55,569 bases of DNA from Alistipes sp. (GTDB lineage Bacteria > Bacteroidota > Bacteroidia > Bacteroidales > Rikenellaceae): assembly GCA_031285405.1 (NCBI GenBank), contig JAITWH010000001.1:1-55569 (forward strand), read 5' to 3'. The notes under the pieces are model-generated. The model ran no database searches. It worked only from the letters and a program-made list of their open reading frames with translations, and was not told where the DNA came from. Each line of letters begins with the position of its first letter. The first letter of the stretch is position 1. Positions 1 to 8,055 of the stretch are shown piece after piece. The translations under genes were made by a program, and so were the position numbers.

Positions 1-333
1 AAAAGACGAATTATCTCGCGCGTTTTGCGCTCAGAAATGTGCGTAACTTTTATGTACTTGTTTCTCATTGTCCAACAATAACTTACAAAGATAATTACTT
101 TGTAAAGTTATCTTGAACCTAAAACATTAACCTGAAGCTGTCGTGAAAAATGTTTTGATTCTGCCTTGAGTTGGCCGCGCCGGTGGGTGCCGGTTGGCGT
201 GGCCTGTGAGGGTTTTTGGCTTGCTGAAATGCAGGCTGAAAATGCTCTGTTGAAACGTATCTTGAAGCGTTTTGCTAAAAAACGTGGCGCAAACACAAAT
301 CTCAAAAAAAACTAACTACTAAAAACAACTGTC
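1..333. other. Leader / intergenic region upstream of the outer-membrane barrel gene
   Basis: No convincing gene is seen here. The stretch holds a perfect 8-bp inverted repeat at 83-105 and an A-rich sequence just before the start at 334, as is usual for Bacteroidota translation starts. A TTTG at 99-102 is a weak match to a -7 box, which would leave a 5' untranslated region of over 200 nt. The left edge may include the 3' flank of an unseen gene. Confidence 0.5.
83..105. repeat. Perfect inverted repeat, possible operator
   Basis: TTACAAAG (83-90) and CTTTGTAA (98-105) are perfect inverted arms separated by 7 nt. The right arm overlaps the only TTTG promoter-like element upstream of the barrel gene at 334. 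This is the geometry of a dimeric repressor site; no regulator can be assigned. Confidence 0.35.
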
Positions 334-873
334 ATGAAAAAAGTAATTTTATTGTCCGTCGGTTTGGTGTTTATTGCGCTGGCGGCGGCTACTAATGCTA
401 ATGCTCAGGGCTTCAGGAAGGGGGACTGGGTCGTCAATGCGAATGTTTCGGGGTTGGAATTCAACCGCTTATCCCAGAACGACAATCCGAGACAGCCAGA
501 CGAAAAACTGTCGGTCACCGACTTCGATGTCACTGCCCAAGCCGGCTATTTTATCTTCGACAAATTAGCTGTCAACGCTGTGGTGTCATTTAACTACGAA
601 AAATGGAGCTATCTGGACGATTCGACATCTTCTTTTGGATTCGGCGCGGGAGTTCGTTATTATCCCGTCGGCAATTTGTTTGCCGGTGTCGATTATATCG
701 GGCAGACAAGTGGTGACTCGGATTTCGGCTCGCATGGTAAAGTATCGGTCGGCTATGATTGGTTTCTTGCTGATAATGTGTTCTTTGAGCCGGCGGTATT
801 TTACAGCAAGAAGTTCGCTAAAAATGGGAGCGAGAATTTTGGGCTCTCTTTGGGATTAGGTGTTAAGTTCTAA
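334..873 (+). CDS. Outer-membrane beta-barrel protein (OmpW/PF13505-like)
   Basis: A 179-residue secreted protein. Residues 1-24 form a classical signal peptide: a Lys-Lys start, a hydrophobic core and ANA before the mature Gln-Gly-Phe. The rest alternates aromatic and small residues in short amphipathic strands (for example AGYFIFDKLAVNAVVSF and FGAGVRYYPVGNLFAGVDY) and ends in LGVKF. The terminal phenylalanine is the usual signal for outer-membrane barrel assembly. The size fits an eight-stranded barrel. Ligand and role are unknown. A lipoprotein gene follows 50 nt downstream on the same strand, so the two may be co-expressed. Confidence 0.8.
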   Translation: MKKVILLSVGLVFIALAAATNANAQGFRKGDWVVNANVSGLEFNRLSQNDNPRQPDEKLSVTDFDVTAQAGYFIFDKLAVNAVVSFNYEKWSYLDDSTSSFGFGAGVRYYPVGNLFAGVDYIGQTSGDSDFGSHGKVSVGYDWFLADNVFFEPAVFYSKKFAKNGSENFGLSLGLGVKF

Positions 874-947
874 TTCTATTCTGACAAAACCGTTGAAATT
901 TAATCTTAAAAAATTATCGAATCATGAAAAGAAATGTTGTAACTGCC

Positions 948-972
948 TGTGTGTGTGTGTGTGTGTGTGTGT
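948..972 (+). repeat. Dinucleotide (TG)n tract, likely phase-variation switch
   Basis: There are 25 uninterrupted alternating T/G bases (12 GT units). The tract lies in the signal-peptide region of the following lipoprotein gene. From the best start codon (ATG at 924) the frame runs through the tract and stops at 996-998. The long downstream frame is offset so that gain of one GT unit or loss of two would join them. Confidence 0.85.
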
Positions 973-2199
973 ACGATGCTGACATTTGTCGGGTGTAGTC
1001 CCGATCCGGTGATCGAACCTGCCGTTAAAGAAATAGTAATCCCTGAAGATTTGGAAGGCTTGGGAAACGGTCCTCAAACGCGAGGGTTGAAAGAGGTGTG
1101 GTATGAATCTGAAACAGGAGGTGTCTTAACCGGCCCCGATTTGGAGCCAGGTGATATTCTGTATATTGACAAAAGCTACTCTTTTGAGTATGTTCCTACG
1201 GGTGTAACGATCCCATACCATCCGGATGTTGCTTTCATCGGAGTGGCCATCGGGGTTAAGGTCGCCAATAGCTATTTAGATGATCTTAAGGCCTATATTC
1301 CGGAATATGAAAATAGTCTGAGGGGCCCAATCAGCATGGAACATACATTCTCTGAACCAGGAATATATGAAGTAAAAGGGAATCTAACATATTATTGGAG
1401 CTCATTTAAGGATGGCATCATGCCTGAATTCTATCAGTATTGGGGTCAATTTTATCAGTCTAAAACGTATACTGTTGTCGATCCAATGAGCTTGCTTGTC
1501 ATTTCCGGCCCAGCTGCCCCTGCGATTAACACAAATGTGACGTACAACACACCAACTACTACTCTGCCGGCGGGTATAACTTTCAATGGCTGGACGGTTT
1601 CTCCCACCACATACACCTCAACAAACGGACTTAACAATCCTTCTCTAACCATCAAATTCACCGCCTACGGTAGCTACACATTAACGGCGAACTTCAGGTT
1701 GCCGAACGGGACTATGTATCCGGTCTCTATGACAGTCAATCTCATTGCTCCCAAGCCGGCTAAACCCACATTGTCGGCTTCAGGTGGGCAATTATTGGGG
1801 GTCACGGAGCAACAATGGATCGGGGCGCAGGCCGGCGATGTCGCCTACTGGGTTTTGCCAGGAGCGAATGTGGCTGTGGGCATAAGCGGAGGCATGGTCT
1901 CAGGTGCTACGTACTCGTGGGACAGCGGCAGTCTGAATGCGACCGTTGGCCCGAACGCTACATATTTCAATGCACCTTCCCTGCCTTACGGTCGCACCAG
2001 CGAAACTTATCCGGTGAAGTGCAGGGCGTATAAAAACGGTCAATACTCCGACTGGAGCACCGTGTGGCTGTATGTGTCTAACTCCCTGCCGGTGCGCCCG
2101 TACCAGATGAGTCCGGACGAGGAGGTTGACGATGTCAAGACCCCTGAAGAGACCGAAACCACGGAAGAGTCCGGATTGTTAGCAGCAGCGGCTCGATAG
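949..2199 (+). CDS. Putative phase-variable surface lipoprotein with PKD/Ig-like repeats
   Basis: The long frame continues from the GT tract to 2199. It contains a lipobox, TFVGC followed by SPDP, with the lipidated Cys at residue 16 counting from 949. The plausible start is ATG 924 (MKRNVVTA...), which would give a normal basic N-region and a hydrophobic core encoded by the GT tract, but in this copy it is out of frame. A GTG at 949 or ATG at 976 would lack any charged N-region. So the gene is either switched OFF, or the repeat length is misread. Residues about 170-390 look like two Ig/PKD-type beta domains (GATYSWDSGSLNATVGPNATY). The C-terminus is acidic and Thr-rich. The role is unknown, probably an exposed adhesin or barrel partner. 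Confidence 0.7.
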   Translation: MCVCVCVCTMLTFVGCSPDPVIEPAVKEIVIPEDLEGLGNGPQTRGLKEVWYESETGGVLTGPDLEPGDILYIDKSYSFEYVPTGVTIPYHPDVAFIGVAIGVKVANSYLDDLKAYIPEYENSLRGPISMEHTFSEPGIYEVKGNLTYYWSSFKDGIMPEFYQYWGQFYQSKTYTVVDPMSLLVISGPAAPAINTNVTYNTPTTTLPAGITFNGWTVSPTTYTSTNGLNNPSLTIKFTAYGSYTLTANFRLPNGTMYPVSMTVNLIAPKPAKPTLSASGGQLLGVTEQQWIGAQAGDVAYWVLPGANVAVGISGGMVSGATYSWDSGSLNATVGPNATYFNAPSLPYGRTSETYPVKCRAYKNGQYSDWSTVWLYVSNSLPVRPYQMSPDEEVDDVKTPEETETTEESGLLAAAAR

Positions 2200-2219
2200 C
2201 CTTGTCATACTCCTCAAGA

Positions 2220-2256
2220 AATCCTGCCTCGTACGACGAGAGGTGGGATTTTTTTT
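2220..2256. terminator. Rho-independent terminator, convergent genes
   Basis: The hairpin arms AATCC (2220-2224) and GGATT (2246-2250) enclose a second stem, CTCGT/ACGAG, with an ACG loop. A run of eight T follows on the plus strand (2249-2256). It sits 20 nt after the lipoprotein stop and 30 nt from the end of the convergent MFS gene. Confidence 0.75.
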
Positions 2257-2285
2257 GAGGGATTGGTTATCGGAGGCGGTGGCGA

Positions 2286-3515
2286 CTACCTTAGGCGGTG
2301 GCGTTGGAAGTGGGGGGTGACGTAGAGGGTGAACCAGAGGAGGGCGAAGGCCGCGAGTGCTATGTCGACCCAGTAGATTGTGCTGAGGCCCCAGCGTTCG
2401 GCTATGCGGCCGCCGAAAAACATTCCGAGGCCTATGCCCACGTCCCAGCCCGTCAGATAGGTCGCGTTGGCGGTGGCGCGGCGGTCGTTGGGCGCAAGGT
2501 TGACGAACAGCGTGTTGGAGGCAGGGAAGATCGTGCCGAAGCCGAAGCCGATGAAGAACGCGGCGGCGAAGTAGAGCGCGTAGCCGGCCGTGAGGTTGTA
2601 GCCCGCCGCCACTCCGAGAAACGCCTCGCACACTATCCCCACGAAGACTATCAACATTCCTTGGGTGATCACCTGGGTGATCTGCCCGCGGTCGACCCTT
2701 TTTCCCGAGCCTATTCGCGAGATGATCAGTCCGGCGGCCATCACGGTGAAGAAGTATCCGGTGTTGGCGGTGAGTCCCAACTCTCCCGCGTGCATCGCTA
2801 TGAAGGTCATCGTCATGCCCCACGGAATGGCCATCGGTAGCATCGCTCCGCAGGCGGGGAGACCTTTCTTCAGTATGAACCGGTCGGTGGAGACGGCTTG
2901 GTTCGACGTTTTGGGCACCACTCTCGGCGCCTTGATGCTCGACGCGAAGATCATGCCTATGCCGCCCGACGCGAGGGCCGAGTAAAAAATCACGTCGTAG
3001 TTGCCCGAGGTCATCACGAACAGCCCCACCATCGGGCCGATGCTCATCGCGAGGTTGTTCATCACCCCGTAGTAGCCCAGCCCCTCGCCGCGTCGGGACG
3101 AGGGCATGATGTCGATCACCAAGGTGTTGCCCGTGGTGGTGACGAGGCCGAACATCACTCCGTGCATCACCCTGAGGAGGCCGAACAGAAGCAGCGTTCC
3201 CGCAGCGAGGTAGCCCACGAAGAAGGAGATGAAGAGGAAGTAGGCGGCGACGTACAACGGTTTTCGGGCGAAGGTGTCGGCGATCCATCCCGCGAAGGGG
3301 CGTACGCAGAGCACCGCGACGGTGTAGCACGAGAGAATGACCCCGATCGTCGTACGGCCCGCGCCGAAGACGTCGCCCAGATAGAAAGGCAGCGTGGGCA
3401 CCAGCGTGTAGAACGCGAAGCACATCATGAAGTTGGCTATGCAGATGAGAACATAGCTGCGCGTCCAAAGTCTCTCCTTGGGGACTTCGACGGGTTGGGG
3501 ATGGAGGTCGGTCAC
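2286..3515 (-). CDS. Major facilitator superfamily transporter
   Basis: A 409-residue protein with about 12 hydrophobic segments. The MFS signature loop between segments 2 and 3 is visible as GWIADTFARKPL at residues 76-87. Length and topology fit 12-TM drug/sugar-type permeases (MFS_1). It would move a small solute across the inner membrane by proton coupling; many Bacteroidota members of this type are annotated as exporters, but the substrate cannot be read here. It is the last gene of a minus-strand group and starts 33 nt after the RibD-like gene ends. That gap contains the sequence CACTTACAGA twice. Confidence 0.85.
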   Translation of the reverse strand: MTDLHPQPVEVPKERLWTRSYVLICIANFMMCFAFYTLVPTLPFYLGDVFGAGRTTIGVILSCYTVAVLCVRPFAGWIADTFARKPLYVAAYFLFISFFVGYLAAGTLLLFGLLRVMHGVMFGLVTTTGNTLVIDIMPSSRRGEGLGYYGVMNNLAMSIGPMVGLFVMTSGNYDVIFYSALASGGIGMIFASSIKAPRVVPKTSNQAVSTDRFILKKGLPACGAMLPMAIPWGMTMTFIAMHAGELGLTANTGYFFTVMAAGLIISRIGSGKRVDRGQITQVITQGMLIVFVGIVCEAFLGVAAGYNLTAGYALYFAAAFFIGFGFGTIFPASNTLFVNLAPNDRRATANATYLTGWDVGIGLGMFFGGRIAERWGLSTIYWVDIALAAFALLWFTLYVTPHFQRHRLR

Positions 3516-3548
3516 TTACAGAGCTTACGATCGGTCACTTTCGGGCAC

Positions 3549-4622
3549 TTACAGAACGTGCGAATTGATGCGCAGCACGTCGGCCGCGTAGGCCGAGATC
3601 TCGTTCACCTCGATGCCGGCGTCGGTGAGTCGACGCACTCCCACGCATCGGATGAAGCGGTCGGGCTCCCTCAGGGCAAACACCACGCGGGAGAAGCCGT
3701 GGCGGATTATGATGTCGGAGCACGACATCGGTTTGGACTTGCGGTTGGAGCAGGGTTCCACCGTGCAGTAGATCGTCGCCCCTTTGAGGTCGGCTCCCGC
3801 GGCGAGGGCCTTGTTGACGGCCACCTCCTCGGCGTGATCCAACGGGTCGGTCTCTCCGGTGAAGCCGTCGAACTCCTCGCCGTCGAGGGTAGTTATCACC
3901 GCCCCCACACGATAGCGTTTTTCGTCCATGCCGCAGTTCTGCGAGTTGTGGAGCGCGCGCATGATGTAGTTGCAGTCGACACGGTATTGCGAGCGGTTGA
4001 CGAAGTGCAGCACCGCCGTTTGACCCAAGCTCTCGGTGCGCACGAGGGTCATGGGCGGGTAGTCGCCGTCCAACACCAATCTTGCGGCACGTTCGTCGCC
4101 CACGAAGATCGGGGCCACTCCCAGACGGAACTCGTCCCAGCTGCGCTCCCTGAGGAACATCGAGAGGACGCTGCTGCCACCCTCGACGAGCAGGGTTCCC
4201 ACCTCCATCTTTCGCAGCTGATTGAGGATGATCGTGGCGGTGAGCTCGGGTCGCGAGATGACCGTGGCCACCTCCGACAGCTCGTCCGACACGGTGCCGT
4301 GGGTGAAGACGACCTTCTCGCCCTTGCCCTCGGTGAAGAACTTGAGCTTGGGGTCGAGGTTGCCGCTGCCGCTCACCGTGACCTTCATGATGTCGGCCGA
4401 ACGACCCTCGGACACGCGCTTCTTGCGCAGCTTGGGGTCGCGGATCACGAACGAGGGGTTGTCCTGGCGCAGAGTCTCGGCTCCGGCCAGCACGGCGTCG
4501 CACTCGGCGCGCAGAGTGTAGATGGCACGCCAATCCTCGGGCGACGAGAGGATCAACCTCTCACCCCCGAAATCATCAAGGTAGCCGTCGGCGGAGATCG
4601 CCGCAGATAGAATTATTCGCAT
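3549..4622 (-). CDS. ribD: RibD-like riboflavin biosynthesis protein with swapped domain order (reductase then deaminase)
   Basis: RibD converts the first riboflavin pyrimidine intermediate by deamination and NADPH-dependent ribose reduction. In the usual bacterial protein the deaminase comes first. Here residues 1-215 are the reductase (dihydrofolate-reductase-like, with SAAISADGYLDD at the start and LLVEGGSSVLSMFL at 145-157). Residues about 235-357 are the deaminase, with zinc ligands HAE (263-265), Cys291 in TVEPCSNRK and Cys301. The Cys-Cys spacing is one residue longer than the usual PCxHxGRTPPC loop. It overlaps the upstream phosphoesterase gene by 10 nt. Both catalytic cores look intact, so a genuine bifunctional enzyme is likely; a paralogue acting on another pyrimidine is the alternative. 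Confidence 0.8.
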   Translation of the reverse strand: MRIILSAAISADGYLDDFGGERLILSSPEDWRAIYTLRAECDAVLAGAETLRQDNPSFVIRDPKLRKKRVSEGRSADIMKVTVSGSGNLDPKLKFFTEGKGEKVVFTHGTVSDELSEVATVISRPELTATIILNQLRKMEVGTLLVEGGSSVLSMFLRERSWDEFRLGVAPIFVGDERAARLVLDGDYPPMTLVRTESLGQTAVLHFVNRSQYRVDCNYIMRALHNSQNCGMDEKRYRVGAVITTLDGEEFDGFTGETDPLDHAEEVAVNKALAAGADLKGATIYCTVEPCSNRKSKPMSCSDIIIRHGFSRVVFALREPDRFIRCVGVRRLTDAGIEVNEISAYAADVLRINSHVL

Positions 4623-5920
4623 CGTTTCTTCAATGTAAAGAGCGTTATCTCACCTCGTGCTCCTATACGCATGGGATATCCCACACATCCTATGCCATCG
4701 TTGATGTAGAGCACCGGTTTTTTATCATTTTCTTGGTCTTTTTTCTCAATTTGCTGTTGCTCAGCCTCCGCGCTTGTTTTTGCGTTTTTTTCGTTCGCAG
4801 GTTTTTCGTAGCGGCCGCTCCAGTGTGCGTACATCTGTCGGGCGGGTGACCATTTGTAGCCGAGCAGGTTGAGTTTGGTCTGCATCGAGTGGGTGTGGCC
4901 CGATAGCGTTAGGTCTCCCCCGCCCCGCTCGGTGATGTCGTTCCAGAGGAGGGGGGTGTGAGCGAGCACTATGTTGAAGGGGTCGTGGCCTGCCGCCTTT
5001 GCGGATGTCGCCTCGGCGAAGGCGGCGTCGAGGTCGGCTCCGGCCAGCGCAGAGTTGTGGCCGTTGTGGCGGCCCGAGCTCGGGTAGTCGACTCCCGTGA
5101 GCAGGATCGAGTCGCCGCCGCGGGTGATCCACGTCGAGCTGTCGGAGAGTACCCTCCATCCCGCGCCGCGCACCTTTTCCGCGAGGCGGCGGAAGTTCTC
5201 CTCGGGTGTCAGCTCCGCGCCGTTGCGGATGTAGAACCCCAGGTCGTGGTTGCCCCAGACGCTCCATACTCCGTCGGGGGGGGCGAGCCTCGACAGGATT
5301 TCGGTCAGTTCGGGGGTTAGTTCGTCGTTGGTGAGGTTCACCAGGTCGCCCGTGTTGACAACCATGTCGGCGCCGAGCGAGTTTATCTTTTCGACCAATC
5401 GGCCGGTCTGCCTCTCGGCGTTGAGCATCGTGCCGAGGTGGACGTCGGAGATCTGCGCTATGCGGTAGCCGTCGAACGCCTCGGGCACGCGGTCGGAGCA
5501 GATTTCGACCTCGGTGACCCTTGTCTTCGTGCGTCCCGTCGTGGCTCCGCACACCATCACTACCATCATTACGACTCCCAGCGCCGATGCCAACGCCCTG
5601 AAGATCACGCTTCGGCGTCGGGTTGCGAGTCTCGTCAGCGCGTCGGCCACGCCGCCGAGGGTGTAGAGGAGTTTGGGGAGCAGCGTGAGGAAAAATAGCC
5701 ACACGAGCCACATGACCGTCACCACTCCGGCCGAGCCGCGATCGGACGCCGCGCCGTAGAGCATCAGCGCGGTGAGGGCCGCTCCGTCGGTCACAATGGC
5801 AAATAGAAGGTAGGTCGCGCGCGCGGGAAGACGGCGGAAGTGCCGGACGATAAGACTCCGGTAGATATAGGCGTCGGCCAGGAGCGCCGCGAAAAACAGC
5901 ATCAAAACTAACCACTTCAT
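4613..5920 (-). CDS. Membrane-anchored calcineurin-type metallophosphoesterase
   Basis: A 435-residue protein with four N-terminal hydrophobic segments (about 1-20, 35-57, 65-85 and 108-125), then a soluble metallophosphoesterase domain. All metal-binding motifs are present: ISDVHLG (D159, H161), GDLV (D192), GNHD (223-226), H321 and GHTH (341-344). It resembles the YkuE/YaeI group (lipid A or UDP-sugar phosphoesterase-like enzymes), but the substrate is unknown. A Lys/Glu/Gln-rich low-complexity stretch (KNAKTSAEAEQQQIEKKDQE) sits between the last motif and the C-terminal strand. It is first in the minus-strand group phosphoesterase-ribD-MFS. Confidence 0.85.
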   Translation of the reverse strand: MKWLVLMLFFAALLADAYIYRSLIVRHFRRLPARATYLLFAIVTDGAALTALMLYGAASDRGSAGVVTVMWLVWLFFLTLLPKLLYTLGGVADALTRLATRRRSVIFRALASALGVVMMVVMVCGATTGRTKTRVTEVEICSDRVPEAFDGYRIAQISDVHLGTMLNAERQTGRLVEKINSLGADMVVNTGDLVNLTNDELTPELTEILSRLAPPDGVWSVWGNHDLGFYIRNGAELTPEENFRRLAEKVRGAGWRVLSDSSTWITRGGDSILLTGVDYPSSGRHNGHNSALAGADLDAAFAEATSAKAAGHDPFNIVLAHTPLLWNDITERGGGDLTLSGHTHSMQTKLNLLGYKWSPARQMYAHWSGRYEKPANEKNAKTSAEAEQQQIEKKDQENDKKPVLYINDGIGCVGYPMRIGARGEITLFTLKKRCE

Positions 5921-6100
5921 AGGGGGTCGGGCGGGGTCTATGGATGGCTTTCAGTTGCCACACTAAAGGACAAACATATGAAAAACTTTCGCGAAATGCA
6001 AGCGTTTCGGACTATTTTTTTGTCTCTTTTTTGTGGCGGGCCGCTCATAAGGTCTCTCGACGCGATTTTTGTGGAGGCTATGAAAATTTCACAAAAAAGT

Positions 6101-6131
6101 TTTGTTTTTTAACATTTTGTTTTTACCTTTG
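6101..6131 (+). promoter_or_regulatory. Bacteroidota promoter for the trp leader
   Basis: TTTG at 6101-6104 is separated by 19 nt from TACCTTTG at 6124-6131. This matches the Bacteroidota -33 TTTG / -7 TAnnTTTG consensus and spacing. Transcription would start near 6138, about 24 nt before the leader-peptide ATG. Confidence 0.75.
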
Positions 6132-6161
6132 TCCCCAGAAAGTATCGCACGAGTGAAAACG

Positions 6162-6215
6162 ATGAACATACGGAATTGGTGGTGGCAACTGTTCGACGGA
6201 CAGCGGCGCGACTAA
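6162..6215 (+). CDS. trpL: Trp-rich leader peptide (attenuation sensor)
   Basis: A 17-codon frame with the sequence MNIRNWWWQLFDGQRRD, carrying three consecutive Trp codons at 6177-6185. It lies directly downstream of a consensus promoter and 30 nt upstream of an intrinsic terminator. The next gene encodes a tryptophan synthase beta chain. This is the standard arrangement of a transcription-attenuation leader: ribosome stalling at Trp codons reports low charged tRNA-Trp. The peptide itself is not expected to have another function. It is too short for normal gene finders. Confidence 0.8.
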   Translation: MNIRNWWWQLFDGQRRD

Positions 6216-6277
6216 TTTTTGTGTGTATACCCATAAAATTTATTAAGCCTGTTGTCTTTTGGACAGCGGGCTTTTTT
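6189..6277 (+). promoter_or_regulatory. Trp attenuator: alternative hairpins and terminator
   Basis: The terminator pairs AAGCC (6245-6249) and GTTGTC (6251-6256) with GACAGC (6262-6267) and GGCTT (6269-6273), followed by six T. A competing upstream hairpin pairs CTGT (6189-6192) with ACAG (6200-6203) inside the leader frame. CAGCGG (6201-6206) can instead pair, with two wobble pairs, with CTGTTG (6249-6254) in the 5' arm of the terminator. That pairing would act as antiterminator when a ribosome stalls on the Trp codons. The pairings were read by eye, not folded. Confidence 0.65.
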
Positions 6278-6366
6278 AATTGAAAATTGAAAGTTGAAAA
6301 TTGAAAATTAGCTACGCAGAATAATTTTTAAATCTATAAATTCCTAAATTTCTAAATTTTAAAGCT
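6278..6366 (+). repeat. Dispersed AT-rich repeat between attenuator and trpB
   Basis: Repeats of TTGAAAATTGAAA at 6279-6309 run into TTAGCTACGCAGAATAA. The same two motifs recur at several other intergenic sites in the window (17058, 18490, 44510, 44675, 45413), in either orientation. They form part of the transcribed 5' region of trpB2. Confidence 0.6.
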
Positions 6367-7734
6367 ATGAAGACAAAGAAGATCGTACTGCCGGACAGCG
6401 AGCTGCCGCGGCAATGGTACAACATCGTGGCCGACATGCCCAACAGGCCGCTGCCGATGCTACACCCGGGCACCAAGGAGCCCGTCTCGAAGGAGCTGAT
6501 GAACCGGATTTTCGTCGAGGAGCTGGTCGACCAGGAGTTCTCGACCGAGCGGTGGATCGACATTCCCGAGCGGGTGCAGGATATCTATCGGATATGGAGG
6601 TGTACTCCGCTGGTGCGGGCGACAGAGCTGGAGAAGGCTCTGGGGTTGAGCGACGGGGTGAAGATATACTTCAAGAACGAGAGTGTGTCGCCCGCCGGTT
6701 CGCACAAGCCCAACAGCGCCGTGCCGCAGGCATACTACGCCGCCAAGCAGGGGCTGCACCGAATGACCACCGAGACGGGGGGCGGACAGTGGGGGTCGGC
6801 GATGTCGATGGCCGCCGAGATGTTCGGGCTCGACCTGAGGGTCTACATGGTGAAGGTGAGCTACAACCAGAAGCCCTATCGCAAGTTGATGATGAACACG
6901 TGGGGTGCCGATGTGTTTGCCTCGCCGAGCGACACAACCGACGCCGGGCGCGCAGCCCTTGCCGCCGACCCTAACGATGGGGGTTCGCTGGGGACGGCTA
7001 TCTCCGAGGCGGTGGAGATGGTGCTGAAGAACGAGGATGCGAGGTACTGTCTGGGCAGTGTTATGAACCATGTGTCGATGCACCAGACGATCATCGGCGA
7101 GGAGGTGTTGCGGCAGTTCGAGATGGTGGGCGACTACCCCGACGTGGTGATCGGCTGCTTTGGCGGCGGGTCGAACTTCGGCGGGATCGCATATCCGTTC
7201 CTGCGCGAGAACCTTACGAAGGGGCGCAAGACGCGGTTGATCGCAGCCGAGCCTACAAGCTGTCCGAAGCTCACGAGGGGTGAGTTTCAGTACGACTTCG
7301 GCGACCTGGCGGGATTGACTCCGCTGATTCCGATGTACACTTTGGGGCACGATTTTCATCCCGCCGACATTCACGCGGGGGGGTTGCGCTACCATGGGGC
7401 GGGCACCGTGGCGAGTCAGCTGCTCAGAGACGGGTTGTTCGAGGCGGTGGATATCGACCAGGTGGAGTCGCTGGCGGCGGGGGTGCTGTTTGCCAAGACC
7501 GAGGGGATTATTCCCGCGCCCGAGTCGACGCATGCGATTCGCGCGGCTATTTTGGAGGCCGAGCGGGCTATGGAAGAGGGTGTGAGCAAGACCATTGTGT
7601 TCAACCTTTCGGGCCATGGGATGATCGACCTGTATGCCTATGAGCTGTATCTTAGCGGCTCGCTTAAAAACATTGCCTTGTCGGATGCGGAGATTGCTAA
7701 GACTACCTCTACTCTGGAAAAGTTGATTCGATGA
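6367..7734 (+). CDS. trpB: TrpB2-type tryptophan synthase beta chain
   Basis: A PLP enzyme that condenses indole with L-serine to make tryptophan. The 455-residue length and the extended N-terminus (IVADMPNRPLPMLHPGTKEP) mark the TrpB2 subfamily rather than the roughly 395-residue TrpB1. The PLP lysine is K114 in AGSHKPNSA, and the phosphate-binding loop is GGGSN at 266-270. TrpB2 proteins usually act without tight TrpA coupling and are thought to salvage indole. No trpA or other trp gene is next to it, so this copy stands alone. It has its own Trp-codon attenuator upstream. Its stop overlaps the DUF4491 start by 4 nt. Confidence 0.92.
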   Translation: MKTKKIVLPDSELPRQWYNIVADMPNRPLPMLHPGTKEPVSKELMNRIFVEELVDQEFSTERWIDIPERVQDIYRIWRCTPLVRATELEKALGLSDGVKIYFKNESVSPAGSHKPNSAVPQAYYAAKQGLHRMTTETGGGQWGSAMSMAAEMFGLDLRVYMVKVSYNQKPYRKLMMNTWGADVFASPSDTTDAGRAALAADPNDGGSLGTAISEAVEMVLKNEDARYCLGSVMNHVSMHQTIIGEEVLRQFEMVGDYPDVVIGCFGGGSNFGGIAYPFLRENLTKGRKTRLIAAEPTSCPKLTRGEFQYDFGDLAGLTPLIPMYTLGHDFHPADIHAGGLRYHGAGTVASQLLRDGLFEAVDIDQVESLAAGVLFAKTEGIIPAPESTHAIRAAILEAERAMEEGVSKTIVFNLSGHGMIDLYAYELYLSGSLKNIALSDAEIAKTTSTLEKLIR

Positions 7735-8048
7735 GTTTTATTGAGAGTTACAACCTTACGGGGGTGGTGATCGGGTTGGGGACATTTGCCATTATCGGGA
7801 TGTTCCACCCGATTGTCATCCGTGGGGAGTACCACTTCGGGGTTCGGGTGTGGTGGGTGTTTCTTGTGGCCGGGTTGGCGGCTCTGGCGGGGGCGGTGGT
7901 CGTTCGCGGGGTTGTGGGTTCGGCTCTTCTTGGGGTCACGGGGTTTACTTGCCTTTGGAGTATTCATGAGGTTTTTGCTCAGCGGACGCGGGTTGCTAAG
8001 GGGTGGTTTCCGAATAATCCGCGCCGGCAGTTGCGAAAACCTCGATAA
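7731..8048 (+). CDS. DUF4491 family small membrane protein
   Basis: A 105-residue protein with three hydrophobic segments and the family-typical start LTGVVIGLGTFAIIGMFHPI. The C-terminus is basic (FPNNPRRQLRKPR), suggesting a cytoplasmic tail. DUF4491 is widespread in Bacteroidales and has no known function. Its ATG overlaps the trpB stop (ATGA), so translation is probably coupled. The link to tryptophan metabolism may be no more than shared transcription. Confidence 0.75.
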   Translation: MSFIESYNLTGVVIGLGTFAIIGMFHPIVIRGEYHFGVRVWWVFLVAGLAALAGAVVVRGVVGSALLGVTGFTCLWSIHEVFAQRTRVAKGWFPNNPRRQLRKPR

Positions 8049-8055
8049 TTTTACC

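Noticed and set aside
229-315. 28-codon basic frame (MQAENALLKRILKRF...) ahead of the barrel gene
   Set aside because: No promoter or spacing support and no recognisable family; the sequence could be leader RNA. It is kept out of the gene list.
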